From DATGIQ01 sp035295665 (GTDB lineage Bacteria; Planctomycetota; Planctomycetia; Gemmatales; Gemmataceae), in the NCBI GenBank assembly GCA_035295665.1, contig DATGIQ010000128.1, positions 1-30,926 of the forward strand: a stretch of DNA of 30,926 nucleotides. Direction: 5' to 3'. Every line of letters starts with the position of its first letter. Position 1 is the stretch's first letter. Below, piece by piece: positions 19,001 through 27,232 of this stretch. The notes below the pieces were generated by a model. That model saw only the letters and a program-made list of their open reading frames with translations. It was not told where the DNA came from and made no database searches. Position numbers and translations under genes: made by a program.

Positions 19001-19478
19001 TGCACATCTCCCGGTGGACATTTTCGTGCAGATTGGCTTGCTGGTATTGATCGGCCTGGCGAGCAAGAATGCGATCCTGATCGTCGAATTCGCCCGCCAA
19101 CTGCGGGAGGAAGGGCGCGAATTGCACAAGGCCACGCTTGAGGCGAGTTCCATTCGATTCCGGCCCATTATCATGACCTCGTTCGCCTTCACCCTTGGCG
19201 TGTTGCCGCTCGTGATTGCCCGGGGAGCCGGCGCAGAGATGCGCCAATCCCTCGGCACGGCCGTCTTCAGCGGGATGATCGGGGTCACCTTCTTTGGCAT
19301 TTTCCTGACGCCGGTATTCTTCTTCATCCTTCTACGGTTACGTGACCGGAGACAGGCGCAGCGGGGCGGTTTACCGCTATTTGCTGCGGCCCCTGCGACC
19401 GGCGACGGCCAATCCGAGCATCCTCCGGAGGCATCCGCCCCGGGGGCACGATCGATACCAGAGCCGGGAGGCCGTTAG
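16008..19478 (+). CDS. RND efflux pump, HAE1 family (AcrB/MexB-like), with extra TM pair
   Basis: 1156 residues, about 100 more than AcrB. The ATG has a GAGAGGAC ribosome site. It has the typical opening MFARFFIDRPIFAWVVSI, the duplicated layout of TM1, porter domain, TM2-6, TM7, porter domain, TM8-12, and the proton-relay residues: D417-D418 in GIVVDDAIVVLENIER and K1020 in GLASKNAILIVEF. Between TM6 and the amphipathic helix GWFFDRFNCLFDWV, residues about 507-590 are an insertion with two strongly hydrophobic stretches (523-542 and 560-583). It exports drugs or other amphiphiles using the proton gradient; the substrate is not predictable. It ends 28 bases from the convergent acyl-CoA synthetase. 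Confidence 0.95.
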   Translation: MFARFFIDRPIFAWVVSIVIILIGLVAVFFLPIDQYPPITPPTVTVTASYPGANAQVVANTIAAPIEQQVNGVENMLYMSSQATNDGNYTLTITFEIGTDLNIAQVLVQNRVALAMPQLPQQVQLQGVSTKKKSPNILLAVNLISPNGQYDDLYLSNYATIHILDELLRVKGVGDVIQFGQRSYSMRIWVDPDKLATRNLTAVDVVNAIRNQNVQVAAGQVGQEPVPAGQEFQLTMSTLGRLTTERQFADIILKTGQGNLDPSNPASQVVRVRDVARVELAAQNYDQSTRLDGQPAAGMGIFPLPGSNALDVADAVKRRMEELRSSFPPGLEYRILYDTTPFIRQSVEEVFRTLILAVLLVALVVLFFLQDWKAMILPMIDVPVSLIGTFAVMALLGFSLNNLTLFGLVLAIGIVVDDAIVVLENIERLIATGLDARAATIKAMEEITGPIVAITLVLCSVFLPSLLVPGLTGQFYRQFAIVISVSMIISAINALTLTPSRAVAIFKTEEGGHGRSHRREALPWWIFGIGGGLLTIWIANTYLAGRLGFPAPRSEAPRWQSWLIPATAFIPGALMGGVIGWFVIRPVNAALGWFFDRFNCLFDWVTRVYGWAVARLLRLAVVVLLAYGGLLYLTYWSMIRAPTGFIPTQDQGYLLVNAQLPDAASVQRTRAVMVRIDKIARNIPGVAHTVGVAGQSFLLGTNGSNLGSMFVVLKPFDQRQAADEYDAVIAGKIQQQCAQEIEDALVSVFRAPPVRGLANAGGFKLQVEQRGYIDLTELQAQTDELIQKANGDPHYAGVFTLFRANVPQLYVDIDRTKVESLQVPIQDVFTTLQVYMGGLYVNDFNAFGRTWEVQVEAAPRFRTNAAEVRQFKVRNLQGQMVPLGTLARIEDTAGPIFVMRYNMYTSASVNGNQAPGVSSGEVIQDMTELAQQLGVAFEWTELLFLQLQAGNVALLIFALGTMFVYLVLAAKYESWRLPLAVILVVPLCMLAAVTGMTIAHLPVDIFVQIGLLVLIGLASKNAILIVEFARQLREEGRELHKATLEASSIRFRPIIMTSFAFTLGVLPLVIARGAGAEMRQSLGTAVFSGMIGVTFFGIFLTPVFFFILLRLRDRRQAQRGGLPLFAAAPATGDGQSEHPPEASAPGARSIPEPGGR

Positions 19479-19506
19479 GTCCGGCGTATTTCGCCTTGGG
19501 GAGGAA

Positions 19507-21183
19507 TCATTCCCGGTAGAGTGCCTCCAGTTCCGCCTTGTGCTTTGAAAAGATCACATCCCGCCGCAACTTGAGGCTGACGGTGAGTTCCTCCGCGGCC
19601 ACACTGAATGGTTGCGGCAGGATAAGGAATCTGCGGATCCGCTCCCACCCTGCGACCTCGCCCAGAGCGGCGTCGATCCGCTTTCGCACCAGCGCTTGCA
19701 CCGCGGGATGCCGAGCCAGCACTTCCGGGGCAGCATGATCCACGGTGGTTCCTTGGGTTGCGAGTACGCGGCGGAGGTTTTCCCAATGCGGCACCACCAA
19801 GGCGGTCAAGAAATTGCGGCCTTCGCCATAGACGGCGACCTGGTCGATACACTCATCGCCAAGGAGCAACCCTTCCAGATAGGGCGGCACGACCTTTTTG
19901 CCGTTGGACAAAACTAGCAGCTCTTTCTTACGACCGGTGATGCTCAAGAAGCCGTCGACGTCGATCTTTCCCAGGTCGCCGGTATGCAACCAACCGTCCC
20001 GCAACGCCGCCGCGGTTGCTTCGGGGTTGTTCCAATATCCTCGCATGATGTTGGGTCCACGGCACAAAACCTCACCGTCCGGCGCGATGGTCACTTCTAC
20101 CCCCGGAATGGGTAAGCCGACGGTCCCACTCCGATTGTTGGTTTTGCGATTGAAGCTGATGACTGGCGAACTTTCGGTCAGGCCATAGCCTTCCAGAATC
20201 ACCATCCCTGCTTCTCGGTAAGCATCGCCGATCGTGCGGGGAAGCGGGGCTCCCCCCGATCCCAGCCAAACCATCCGTGGACCGAAGATCTCCCGCAATC
20301 TCCGCCCGGTCTCCCTGGGGTCCGCGCTCGCGACCGCGGTGAGGACCTTTTCGTAAAAGCGCGGGACACAGGAAATATGCGTCGGCTGCACCTCGCGCAG
20401 CTCCTCGATGAGCGTATCCGCGGATTCAGCCAGGCAGACGACGATCCCGGCAGCGATGCTTTGGTAGTGATCGACGGTCCGCGCATAAATGTGACTGAAA
20501 GGGAGCCAGTTGAGCACGAGATCGTCCGGAGCATGCGGCTGGACCTCCAAGGCGGCCAGCGTATTGCTCACCAGGTTCCCGTGCGTCAGCATGACGCCTT
20601 TGGGATTCCCCGTGGTGCCGGAGGTATACATGATCGTGGCCAGATCATCCGGCCCGAGTGCGGCTTCGCGCCGCCGCTGCTCTGACACGAGATCACGCAG
20701 CCGCGTTCTTCCATGCTGCAAGAAGCGGTCCCAAGGAATGATTTCGCAGGATGAAAAAGGCCCTTTACTCGCTTCGAAGAAAACGATCCCTCGCAGAAGC
20801 GGCAACTCGTTGCGTATTTGCTGGACCTTTTCTAGTTGTTCTCGGTTGGAGACAAAGAGCCAGCGGGCGCCGGCATCGGCAAGTTGAAAGTGCACCTGCC
20901 GCGCGGAGAGCGGGGCGTGCGGTGGCACGTTGACGGCAGCGGCGGCCAGGATACCCATGTCGGAAATGAGCCACTCCACTCGATTTTCCGACAACACTCC
21001 GACGCGGTCGCCGGGCTGGATCCCTGCATCGATCAAGGCTGCCGCACAGGCCAAGGCATCCGCCCGGTATTGCTCCATGCTCTCGTCGTGGTACACCCCG
21101 TGGCGTTTATACCGGAGAGCAGGGCGCGGCCCGCATCGCTCCGCCTGGCAGTGGTGCATTTCCGAAAGGTTTCGATAGGTCAT
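19507..21183 (-). CDS. Long-chain fatty-acid-CoA ligase (AMP-dependent synthetase)
   Basis: 558 residues from ATG 21183, which has AAGGAAAA 7 bases upstream. The frame is open 22 codons further to another ATG, but that extension has no ribosome site and is not family-like. Adenylate-forming signatures are intact: P-loop YTSGTTGNPKGVML (about 185), GYGLTESSPVISF (about 330), GWLHTGDLGKID (about 395), and TGRKKELLVLSNGKKVVP with the adenylation-domain hinge. The final Lys region sits near residue 545. It activates fatty acids as acyl-AMP and then acyl-CoA for degradation or lipid synthesis. It resembles FAA1/FadD15-type long-chain enzymes (NGKKVVP). It is monocistronic here, convergent with the RND pump and divergent from the selenocysteine operon. 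Confidence 0.93.
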   Translation of the reverse strand: MTYRNLSEMHHCQAERCGPRPALRYKRHGVYHDESMEQYRADALACAAALIDAGIQPGDRVGVLSENRVEWLISDMGILAAAAVNVPPHAPLSARQVHFQLADAGARWLFVSNREQLEKVQQIRNELPLLRGIVFFEASKGPFSSCEIIPWDRFLQHGRTRLRDLVSEQRRREAALGPDDLATIMYTSGTTGNPKGVMLTHGNLVSNTLAALEVQPHAPDDLVLNWLPFSHIYARTVDHYQSIAAGIVVCLAESADTLIEELREVQPTHISCVPRFYEKVLTAVASADPRETGRRLREIFGPRMVWLGSGGAPLPRTIGDAYREAGMVILEGYGLTESSPVISFNRKTNNRSGTVGLPIPGVEVTIAPDGEVLCRGPNIMRGYWNNPEATAAALRDGWLHTGDLGKIDVDGFLSITGRKKELLVLSNGKKVVPPYLEGLLLGDECIDQVAVYGEGRNFLTALVVPHWENLRRVLATQGTTVDHAAPEVLARHPAVQALVRKRIDAALGEVAGWERIRRFLILPQPFSVAAEELTVSLKLRRDVIFSKHKAELEALYRE

Positions 21184-21319
21184 GGGTTTTCCTTCATGCA
21201 GACAAGGCCCGAGCGAACCAGCTTCGTTCGCGCAGCGATTCCTCAGCATTATCGTCTTCTCTGCAGCCAGCGCGAAGATACAAACTGAGAAAACGCCCGG
21301 CCAAGCGGTTTACGCTCTA

Positions 21320-21346
21320 GTGACAGCTCCCGCACCATGTTATAAA
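21320..21346 (+). promoter_or_regulatory. Weak candidate promoter for the selenocysteine operon
   Basis: GTGACA (21320-21325) and TATAAA (21341-21346) are separated by 15 bases, shorter than ideal. The first gene of the run starts 41 bases after it. Confidence 0.3.
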
Positions 21347-21386
21347 GCAGGTAGCGGCCGTTCGCCTGCCTGATCGGGAGGCCACC

Positions 21387-21683
21387 ATGGACCACAACGG
21401 GGCACCACATTCGTCCGGACGCGACACCTATCTCACGATTGTGCTCTGTATCTTCGTGGGGATTCCCGTGTTCGCCTTTCTGAATTTGTTGACTGGCGGT
21501 CTATTCCTCTGGATGATGGTAGCGGCAGCCGGGATTGGTATTTTCGGCCTGTTCCACTACTTCCTCTGGGGACGTTCCTTCACCCAAAAGACGGCCGGCG
21601 AGCGTGAGGAAGAAGAATTCCGCGCCTTGTCCGAGGAGTACGATCCGCCGTACCGCGCCGAAGACGGAGAACTGCCTTGGTAG
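21387..21683 (+). CDS. Small two-TM membrane protein
   Basis: 98 residues; ATG preceded by GGGAGG. A polar N terminus (MDHNGAPHSSGRD) is followed by two hydrophobic helices (about 16-36 and 39-59). An acidic C-terminal tail ends in DGELPW. No family recognised. It lies 45 bases upstream of selB on the same strand, so it is probably co-transcribed. Nothing in the sequence links it to selenium chemistry. Confidence 0.75.
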   Translation: MDHNGAPHSSGRDTYLTIVLCIFVGIPVFAFLNLLTGGLFLWMMVAAAGIGIFGLFHYFLWGRSFTQKTAGEREEEEFRALSEEYDPPYRAEDGELPW

Positions 21684-21728
21684 TCGTGTGCAGCGGTAGA
21701 AACGAACGGTTCACCAAAGGATGTCTCG

Positions 21729-23645
21729 ATGCCCCGCGATCTGATCCTCGGCACTGCCGGCCATATCGACCACGGCAAAACGTCCCTTGTCAAGGCCCTG
21801 ACCGGGATTGACTGCGATCGATTGCCGGAAGAGAAAGCTCGCGGCATCACGATTGATATCGGCTTCGCCATTCTTGACCTGGGTGAATTCCGGCTCGGCA
21901 TTGTCGATGTGCCCGGCCACGAACGCTTCGTCAAGAACATGCTCGCCGGGGCCACGGGCATCGACTTGGCGGTGCTGGTGGTCGCAGCGGACGATTCTAT
22001 CATGCCACAGACCCGCGAACACCTGGAAATCCTTCGGCTACTCGATTTGCGCCACGGTGTGATTGCCTTGACCAAATGTGACTTGGCCGATGAGACCAGC
22101 CGCGAAGTCGTGGAACTGGAGATCCGCGAGCTCGTGCAGGGGAGCTTCCTCGAACATGCCCCGATCATCCGCACATCGGCCCAGACCGGTGAAGGGATCG
22201 CGGCTCTCAAGGCGGCCATCGCCGAGGTTTGCCGCCATGTGGAGACCCGCACGGCCAAGGAATGGTTTCGCATGGCAATTGATCGCTCCTTCATTGTGCA
22301 AGGGCATGGAACGGTGGTCACGGGGTCCGTGACGGCCGGCAGTCTCCGCGTCGGCGACGACGTAGAATGGCTGCCACGGCGGGAGCGGGTGCGGGTTCGG
22401 TCACTGCAAAACCATGATACGGCCATCGATGAAGTGCACCGCGGAATGCGTGCGGCGATTAACTTGGCCGGCGTGTCGCATGAAGATGTAATCCGAGGCC
22501 AGGAATTAGCAACGCCCGGTTATTTGGAACCGGCGCGTGTCATCACCGTGCGGCTACACTGCTTGGCCGACGCGCGCCGGCCCATCAAACACCGGCTCCC
22601 CGTGCGGTTTCACGTGGGCACGGCCGAAATCATGGGAACGGTTGCTCTGCTGGATTGCGATACCATCGAGCCAGGTCAGTGGGGATTGGCACAGTTGTTC
22701 CTCGAAGAGCCCGCGACGGCTACCTGGGGACAGCCGTTTGTCGTTCGCGAGTCGTCCGGTACGCAGACCTTGGGCGGCGGACAAGTGCTCCAGCCGGTGG
22801 CGAAGAAAATCCGCCGCCGGCATCTGGAGATCCTGGAGCGAATCGAACGGCTTTGGAGCGGGAGCCCCGCGGAGCGTGCGCTGACGGTGGCCTGGTTTGG
22901 CGGCTTCAGCGGATTTCGGCCGGCCGATCTCGTCCGGGGAGCCGGCGTGGGGCCGGACGAAGCCCAGGAGTTGATCGAGCGCTTGCGGGCCAACGGAGAC
23001 CTCATCGAAGTTTCGACCAGCCATGCGCGCCACGTCCTGTTGCACGCCGACATGGTCCACGAACTGGAGCAGCGGTTGCTTCATGTACTTGGCCGCCTGC
23101 ATGAGCAATCCCCGTTGATGTCCGCCCACGACCGGCAAAGAGTTCAGTCGCACCTGGACTATGTCGGTAACGAAGCGCTGGTCCATGGGACCATCGATCG
23201 GCTGATCCAAAAACGGCAGGTCGTGGGTGATCTCCGCCGGGTTGCCCGCGCTGACTTCAAACCGAAGTTGAGCACCAACCTGCGCAAACTCAAAGATAAG
23301 ATGGTGGCGGCCTATCAGGAGGCCCGCTTCCAGCCGCCCGAGCCGGACAGCTTTGCCGGACAGGCCGGGGGGAATGCCGCCAATTTGAAGGACCTCTTCG
23401 ACGTGTGTGTGGCGGAAGGGTACCTGATCCCCATTGCCGAGGACATCTATTTGCACAGTGATGCCGAAAATGAAATGCGCCGCAAGGTCCAGGAACGCCT
23501 GGCGAGTGGTCCGGGGCTAGCAGTTTCTGAGATCCGCGACCTGCTCGGTACGACGCGAAAGTACGCCGTGCCGTTATGCGAATATCTCGACCGCATTGGT
23601 GTGACGCGGCGTGACGGCGATTTGCGCGTCCTAGCCAAGACGTAA
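21729..23645 (+). CDS. selB: Selenocysteine-specific translation elongation factor SelB
   Basis: 638 residues, a normal SelB length; ATG with AAAGGAT upstream. The N-terminal G domain has GHIDHGKT (11-18), the effector region RGITIDIGF, DVPGHE (60-65) and TKCD (115-118). Two EF-Tu-like beta-barrel domains and a fourth barrel follow. The C-terminal third has winged-helix repeats that bind the SECIS hairpin of selenoprotein messengers. SelB delivers Sec-tRNA(Sec) to UGA codons. With selA downstream, this shows that the organism makes selenoproteins. No selC tRNA or obvious selenoprotein gene is in the window. Confidence 0.95.
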   Translation: MPRDLILGTAGHIDHGKTSLVKALTGIDCDRLPEEKARGITIDIGFAILDLGEFRLGIVDVPGHERFVKNMLAGATGIDLAVLVVAADDSIMPQTREHLEILRLLDLRHGVIALTKCDLADETSREVVELEIRELVQGSFLEHAPIIRTSAQTGEGIAALKAAIAEVCRHVETRTAKEWFRMAIDRSFIVQGHGTVVTGSVTAGSLRVGDDVEWLPRRERVRVRSLQNHDTAIDEVHRGMRAAINLAGVSHEDVIRGQELATPGYLEPARVITVRLHCLADARRPIKHRLPVRFHVGTAEIMGTVALLDCDTIEPGQWGLAQLFLEEPATATWGQPFVVRESSGTQTLGGGQVLQPVAKKIRRRHLEILERIERLWSGSPAERALTVAWFGGFSGFRPADLVRGAGVGPDEAQELIERLRANGDLIEVSTSHARHVLLHADMVHELEQRLLHVLGRLHEQSPLMSAHDRQRVQSHLDYVGNEALVHGTIDRLIQKRQVVGDLRRVARADFKPKLSTNLRKLKDKMVAAYQEARFQPPEPDSFAGQAGGNAANLKDLFDVCVAEGYLIPIAEDIYLHSDAENEMRRKVQERLASGPGLAVSEIRDLLGTTRKYAVPLCEYLDRIGVTRRDGDLRVLAKT

Positions 23646-23732
23646 ATGACCTCGGCAGGCCAGCGAATAGGATGATGCATAGCGTCCATTAGGGCCGGTT
23701 TCTGCGGGTCTTCACTTGTTAGGGGGAAACAC

Positions 23733-23984
23733 GTGTTCGCAGATTTTTCCGAATTCTGGGGCAACTTCGGGGGGAGTCTCGTATGGATCGTCCTGTTCGG
23801 TGGCTGGATCATTCCCGCCGTCGTCGGGACGATCGCCAAGAATTGGCGGAAGGCGCGGGAGAGCGAACACCTTGCAGTCCTGAAGCAAAGCATGATCGAA
23901 CGGGGCATGTCCGTGGAGGAGATGGAACGTGTCCTCAACCTGGGGAAGTCGCCCAGGGGCCTGTGCGATGACAAATCCTCGTGA
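23733..23984 (+). CDS. Small one-TM protein between selB and selA
   Basis: 83 residues starting at GTG 23733, with TTAGGGGGAAA upstream. Residues about 14-35 (SLVWIVLFGGWIIPAVVGTIA) form one membrane helix, followed by a basic hinge (KNWRKARESEH) and an amphipathic C-terminal helix (SMIERGMSVEEMERVLNLG). The last pattern resembles short helical tails seen on many small planctomycete membrane proteins. No known function. The TGA stop overlaps a possible ATG of selA (TGATG, 23982-23986), which indicates translational coupling. Confidence 0.72.
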   Translation: MFADFSEFWGNFGGSLVWIVLFGGWIIPAVVGTIAKNWRKARESEHLAVLKQSMIERGMSVEEMERVLNLGKSPRGLCDDKSS

Positions 23985-23998
23985 TGCCGATTTTGCTC

Positions 23999-25429
23999 AT
24001 GAGTGCTAGTCCCTTTCGCAAGCTGCCTTCCGTGCACGATGTTTTGCAATCGCCGGCAATCCAGGCGCTGGCGGGCGACTGCGCCCACGAGCAGCTGGTG
24101 AGCGCTATCCGTATCGAGCTCATGGCGATGCGCGATTGCCTTCGCCGCGGGGAAGCGCTCGATGGAACTGTCGCAGTCCAAGCCGTGGCAGCCCGAGTCG
24201 TGGATCGGCTGGGACGCGAGTTACGTCCCAAGTTACGGCCGGTCATCAACGCCACGGGGATTGTCCTGCACACCAATCTTGGCCGAGCACCGATCGCAGA
24301 GGAAGCGGCCCGGGCGGCCTACGAAGCCGCACGGGGTTATCTCAACTTGGAACTCGACCTGGAGACGGGCAAGCGCTCCTCCCGGCCGTTGGCCATTCGC
24401 GAGTGGCTATGCCGGCTCACCGGCGCCGAGTCGGCCACGGCCGTCAACAATAACGCCGCGGCCACGGTCATCGCTCTGCGCGCCCTATGTCAGGGCCGGG
24501 AAGTGATCCTCTCGCGCAGCCAGCTCATCGAAATCGGCGGTAGTTTTCGCATCCCGGAGATCATGGCCGTTAGCGGGGCCATCCTGCGCGAAGTCGGCAC
24601 GACCAATATCACGCGGCTGGCCGATTACGAGCGGGCTATCGGGCCCAACACCGGTGCCCTGATGCAGGTGCACACGAGCAATTACCGCATTTCGGGCTTT
24701 ACGAAAGCCGTCGCACTGGGCGAGCTGACCGCACTGGGAAAGAAGCACGGTTTGCCGGTCTTGGACGACATCGGCAGCGGCGCATTGCTTGATTTCCGCC
24801 GATTTGGCTTTCACGGCGAACCGGTTGCTCGGGATAGCATCGCCCGCGGAGCCGATCTCGTGCTCTTCAGCGGCGATAAACTTCTCGGCGGACCACAAGC
24901 CGGCATCCTGGCCGGACGCACGGAGCTGATTCAAAAAATCGAGAAGGATCCCCTGATGCGCGCCTTTCGCCTCGACAAAATGACCCTGGCCGCATTGGAG
25001 GCCACGCTCCGGCTCTACCTCCACGAAGCGCGGGCCCTGCAGGAAGTCCCGGGGCTGCGCATGCTGGGAATGTCGCTCACGAATCTGCGCCGCCGGGCCG
25101 AAACATTGGCCGAGCACTTACGCGATGTCGAGGGGGTGGAAACGGCTGCGGTCTGTGAAGACGTGGCGTTCGTGGGCGGGGGGTCTTTGCCGGATCAGGC
25201 GATGAAAACCGTGATTGTTGCGCTCACGGCCCGAGGCCTCAGCGATGCGGAACTTGCCCACCGGCTGCGGACAGGCGCCCCGGCGGTGGTGGGGCGTCTC
25301 CATGAGGGCAAGTTCGTACTCGATCTGCGAACCGTATTCCCCGAACAGGAAGAGGGTCTTCTGGCGGCCATCCGGCGTGGACTGCGGAAAGACACGGAGA
25401 AAGCCGAGGAATCGGCGCCGGCCGGTTAA
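23999..25429 (+). CDS. selA: L-seryl-tRNA(Sec) selenium transferase SelA
   Basis: 476 residues from ATG 23999. GTG 23981 and ATG 23984 are alternative starts in frame, the latter overlapping the preceding stop. None has a clear Shine-Dalgarno; 23999 gives the family-like MSASPFRKLPSVHDVL and puts the PLP lysine at K294, close to the K295 of E. coli SelA. Conserved blocks are ATGIVLHTNLGRAPI, AVNNNAAATVIALRAL, EIGGSFRIPEIM, VGTTNITR, QVHTSNYRISGFTKAV and the PLP motif SGDKLLGGPQAG. SelA is cytosolic and exchanges Ser for Sec on tRNA(Sec) using selenophosphate. It ends the operon; stem-loops follow. Confidence 0.95.
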   Translation: MSASPFRKLPSVHDVLQSPAIQALAGDCAHEQLVSAIRIELMAMRDCLRRGEALDGTVAVQAVAARVVDRLGRELRPKLRPVINATGIVLHTNLGRAPIAEEAARAAYEAARGYLNLELDLETGKRSSRPLAIREWLCRLTGAESATAVNNNAAATVIALRALCQGREVILSRSQLIEIGGSFRIPEIMAVSGAILREVGTTNITRLADYERAIGPNTGALMQVHTSNYRISGFTKAVALGELTALGKKHGLPVLDDIGSGALLDFRRFGFHGEPVARDSIARGADLVLFSGDKLLGGPQAGILAGRTELIQKIEKDPLMRAFRLDKMTLAALEATLRLYLHEARALQEVPGLRMLGMSLTNLRRRAETLAEHLRDVEGVETAAVCEDVAFVGGGSLPDQAMKTVIVALTARGLSDAELAHRLRTGAPAVVGRLHEGKFVLDLRTVFPEQEEGLLAAIRRGLRKDTEKAEESAPAG

Positions 25430-25442
25430 AGTTTTCTTCAAC

Positions 25443-25499
25443 AGCGAGGCTTTTCGCTTCCCTTAGAGTGCCCGCTCGGTTAGCCTAATCGTGTAGGCT
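25443..25499 (+). terminator. Stem-loops after selA
   Basis: AGCGA (25443-25447) / TCGCT (25454-25458), then AGCCTA (25482-25487) / TAGGCT (25494-25499) with a 6-base loop, followed within 10 bases by TTGTTTT. The second is the better intrinsic-terminator candidate. Confidence 0.4.
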
Positions 25500-25529
25500 C
25501 GTCACCTTGTTTTCGATTCGTTGTCCTGG

Positions 25530-25670
25530 ATGAATCGCCCATCTGAAGAGGACATCGGCGTCCCAGCACTTGCAGTGGGGTTCCACCGCATACCCTCCGG
25601 TGGAATTGTGAGTTCCTGGTCCATTCCTCGGTCAATCGAGACCGAGGCGAAGGAGCTGAGACGATTATGA
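25530..25670 (+). CDS. Possible 46-residue upstream ORF overlapping the zinc-ribbon start
   Basis: ATG 25530 opens 46 codons whose TGA overlaps the ATG of the zinc-ribbon gene as ATGA (25667-25670), the usual coupling arrangement. There is no Shine-Dalgarno and the frame runs through two palindromes, so it may be chance. The product (MNRPSEEDIGVPALAVGF...) matches no family I know. Confidence 0.25.
   Translation: MNRPSEEDIGVPALAVGFHRIPSGGIVSSWSIPRSIETEAKELRRL
25581..25647 (+). promoter_or_regulatory. Two perfect stem-loops in the zinc-ribbon leader
   Basis: TTCCACCG (25581-25588) / CGGTGGAA (25598-25605) with a 9-base loop, and CCTCGGTC (25626-25633) / GACCGAGG (25640-25647) with a 6-base loop. 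The second ends just before the ribosome site AAGGAG of the zinc-ribbon gene and could affect its access. Confidence 0.5.
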
Positions 25671-25870
25671 TCAAGTGCAGCTTTTGCGAAAAGCCGCTGA
25701 TTTGCAAAGCCTGTGGTCGATTCTTTCAGCCGCGCCATGGAGAAACTCACGTGGCGGTCTATCAGCCCGATATGGCCATTACCTGTCCGGACTGTCAAAA
25801 GCAGCTGATCTGCAAAGCGTGCGGTTTTGCATATGGGGAAGACGAAGAGGATGAGGAAGGATCCGAGTAG
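25667..25870 (+). CDS. 67-residue tandem zinc-ribbon protein
   Basis: ATG 25667 with AAGGAG upstream. Four Cys pairs in order: CSFC (4-7), CKAC (13-16), CPDC (40-43), CKAC (49-52). The two halves are repeats: IKCSFCEKPLICKACG and ITCPDCQKQLICKACG. A spacer with an HG-E-TH segment lies between them. It ends in an acidic tail (EDEEDEEGSE). Eight cysteines could bind two zinc ions, either one per half or swapped between halves. Small Cys4 proteins of this kind can be nucleic-acid or protein adaptors or metal chaperones; function not known here. It is convergent with cysE and may be coupled to the short ORF at 25530. Confidence 0.8.
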   Translation: MIKCSFCEKPLICKACGRFFQPRHGETHVAVYQPDMAITCPDCQKQLICKACGFAYGEDEEDEEGSE

Positions 25871-25893
25871 CGGATCACAAACCGGGATGGAAC

Positions 25894-25952
25894 GGACCAG
25901 ACCCGACCGCGAGGGAGGGTATCCCGCCCTCTGTCACGTTCGGAGCTGGTCC
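25894..25952. terminator. Bidirectional terminator-like hairpin between zinc-ribbon gene and cysE
   Basis: The inner stem GAGGGAGGG / CCCGCCCTC (25911-25931) pairs with one mismatch around a TAT loop. The outer arms GGACCAG (25894-25900) / CTGGTCC (25946-25952) extend it. It lies between two convergent stops and could serve both strands. U-tracts are absent. Confidence 0.5.
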
Positions 25953-25975
25953 AGCTTCCCTAGCACCCGCACCGT

Positions 25976-26920
<945 letters not shown>

Positions 26921-27088
26921 GGAACAATCCTCTCAATCTGCTGGAATCCAAAACCAGCACCGATGCAACTGCCGCCGGCCTGCTTTTAGCTGACCGGAGC
27001 CGCACCATCGAGCGGGCCCGTCGGCGGGGTGATTCTCCGCTGGCACACAAGGAATTATGGGGGAAGAAAGCAGGCGATCGCGCGGAAA

Positions 27089-27164
27089 GACCGGAAACCA
27101 GCCGGTCCTGGTTTCACCGCCCGGCGACCGCCGGACGACAGCCGCAGCAGAGCAGAAAACCAGG
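27089..27164 (-). promoter_or_regulatory. Mutually exclusive hairpins of a candidate cysteine attenuator
   Basis: Four RNA segments on the minus strand compete. Segment 1 is CCTGGTTTTC (27164-27155, in the leader ORF), segment 2 GAAACCAGG (27115-27107), segment 3 CTGGTTTC (27101-27094) and segment 4 CCGGTC (27094-27089). Segments 1:2 pair with one bulge. Segments 2:3 pair over 8 bases around a 6-base loop. GACCGG (27107-27102) pairs with segment 4 over 6 bases and is followed by TTT. A further hairpin, CCGGC/GCCGG, lies at 27134-27121. A ribosome held at the Cys codons would cover segment 1 and favour 2:3, which prevents 4 from pairing. That last step is inference. Confidence 0.55.
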
Positions 27165-27191
27165 CAGGAACTCAACCATCAAGAACATCAT
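27114..27191 (-). CDS. Cys-rich leader peptide upstream of cysE
   Basis: 25 codons from ATG 27191 (or ATG 27188, one codon later, which has a GGAG ribosome site at 6 bases). The peptide starts MMFLMVEFLPG, continues FLLCCGC, and ends RPAVAGR, with Cys at codons 15, 16 and 18 in a hydrophobic peptide. Its TGA (27116-27114) lies inside pairing segment 2 of the hairpin set. Transcription from the promoter at 27233-27261 would start near 27226, 35-38 bases before the ATG. A short stem, CGCTCC/GGAGTG, may partly hold the ribosome site. The expected role is sensing charged tRNA-Cys in cis for cysE. Translation is not proven; Cys codons could be by chance. Confidence 0.55.
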   Translation of the reverse strand: MMFLMVEFLPGFLLCCGCRPAVAGR

Positions 27192-27232
27192 ACACTCCGT
27201 CAAGGAGCGGATCATTTGACGCAGCTTGAGAA

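Noticed and set aside
23646..23732. selC (tRNA-Sec) near selB and selA
   Set aside because: Neither this gap nor 25430-25666 contains a T-loop GTTCGAATC motif or a 90-base cloverleaf.
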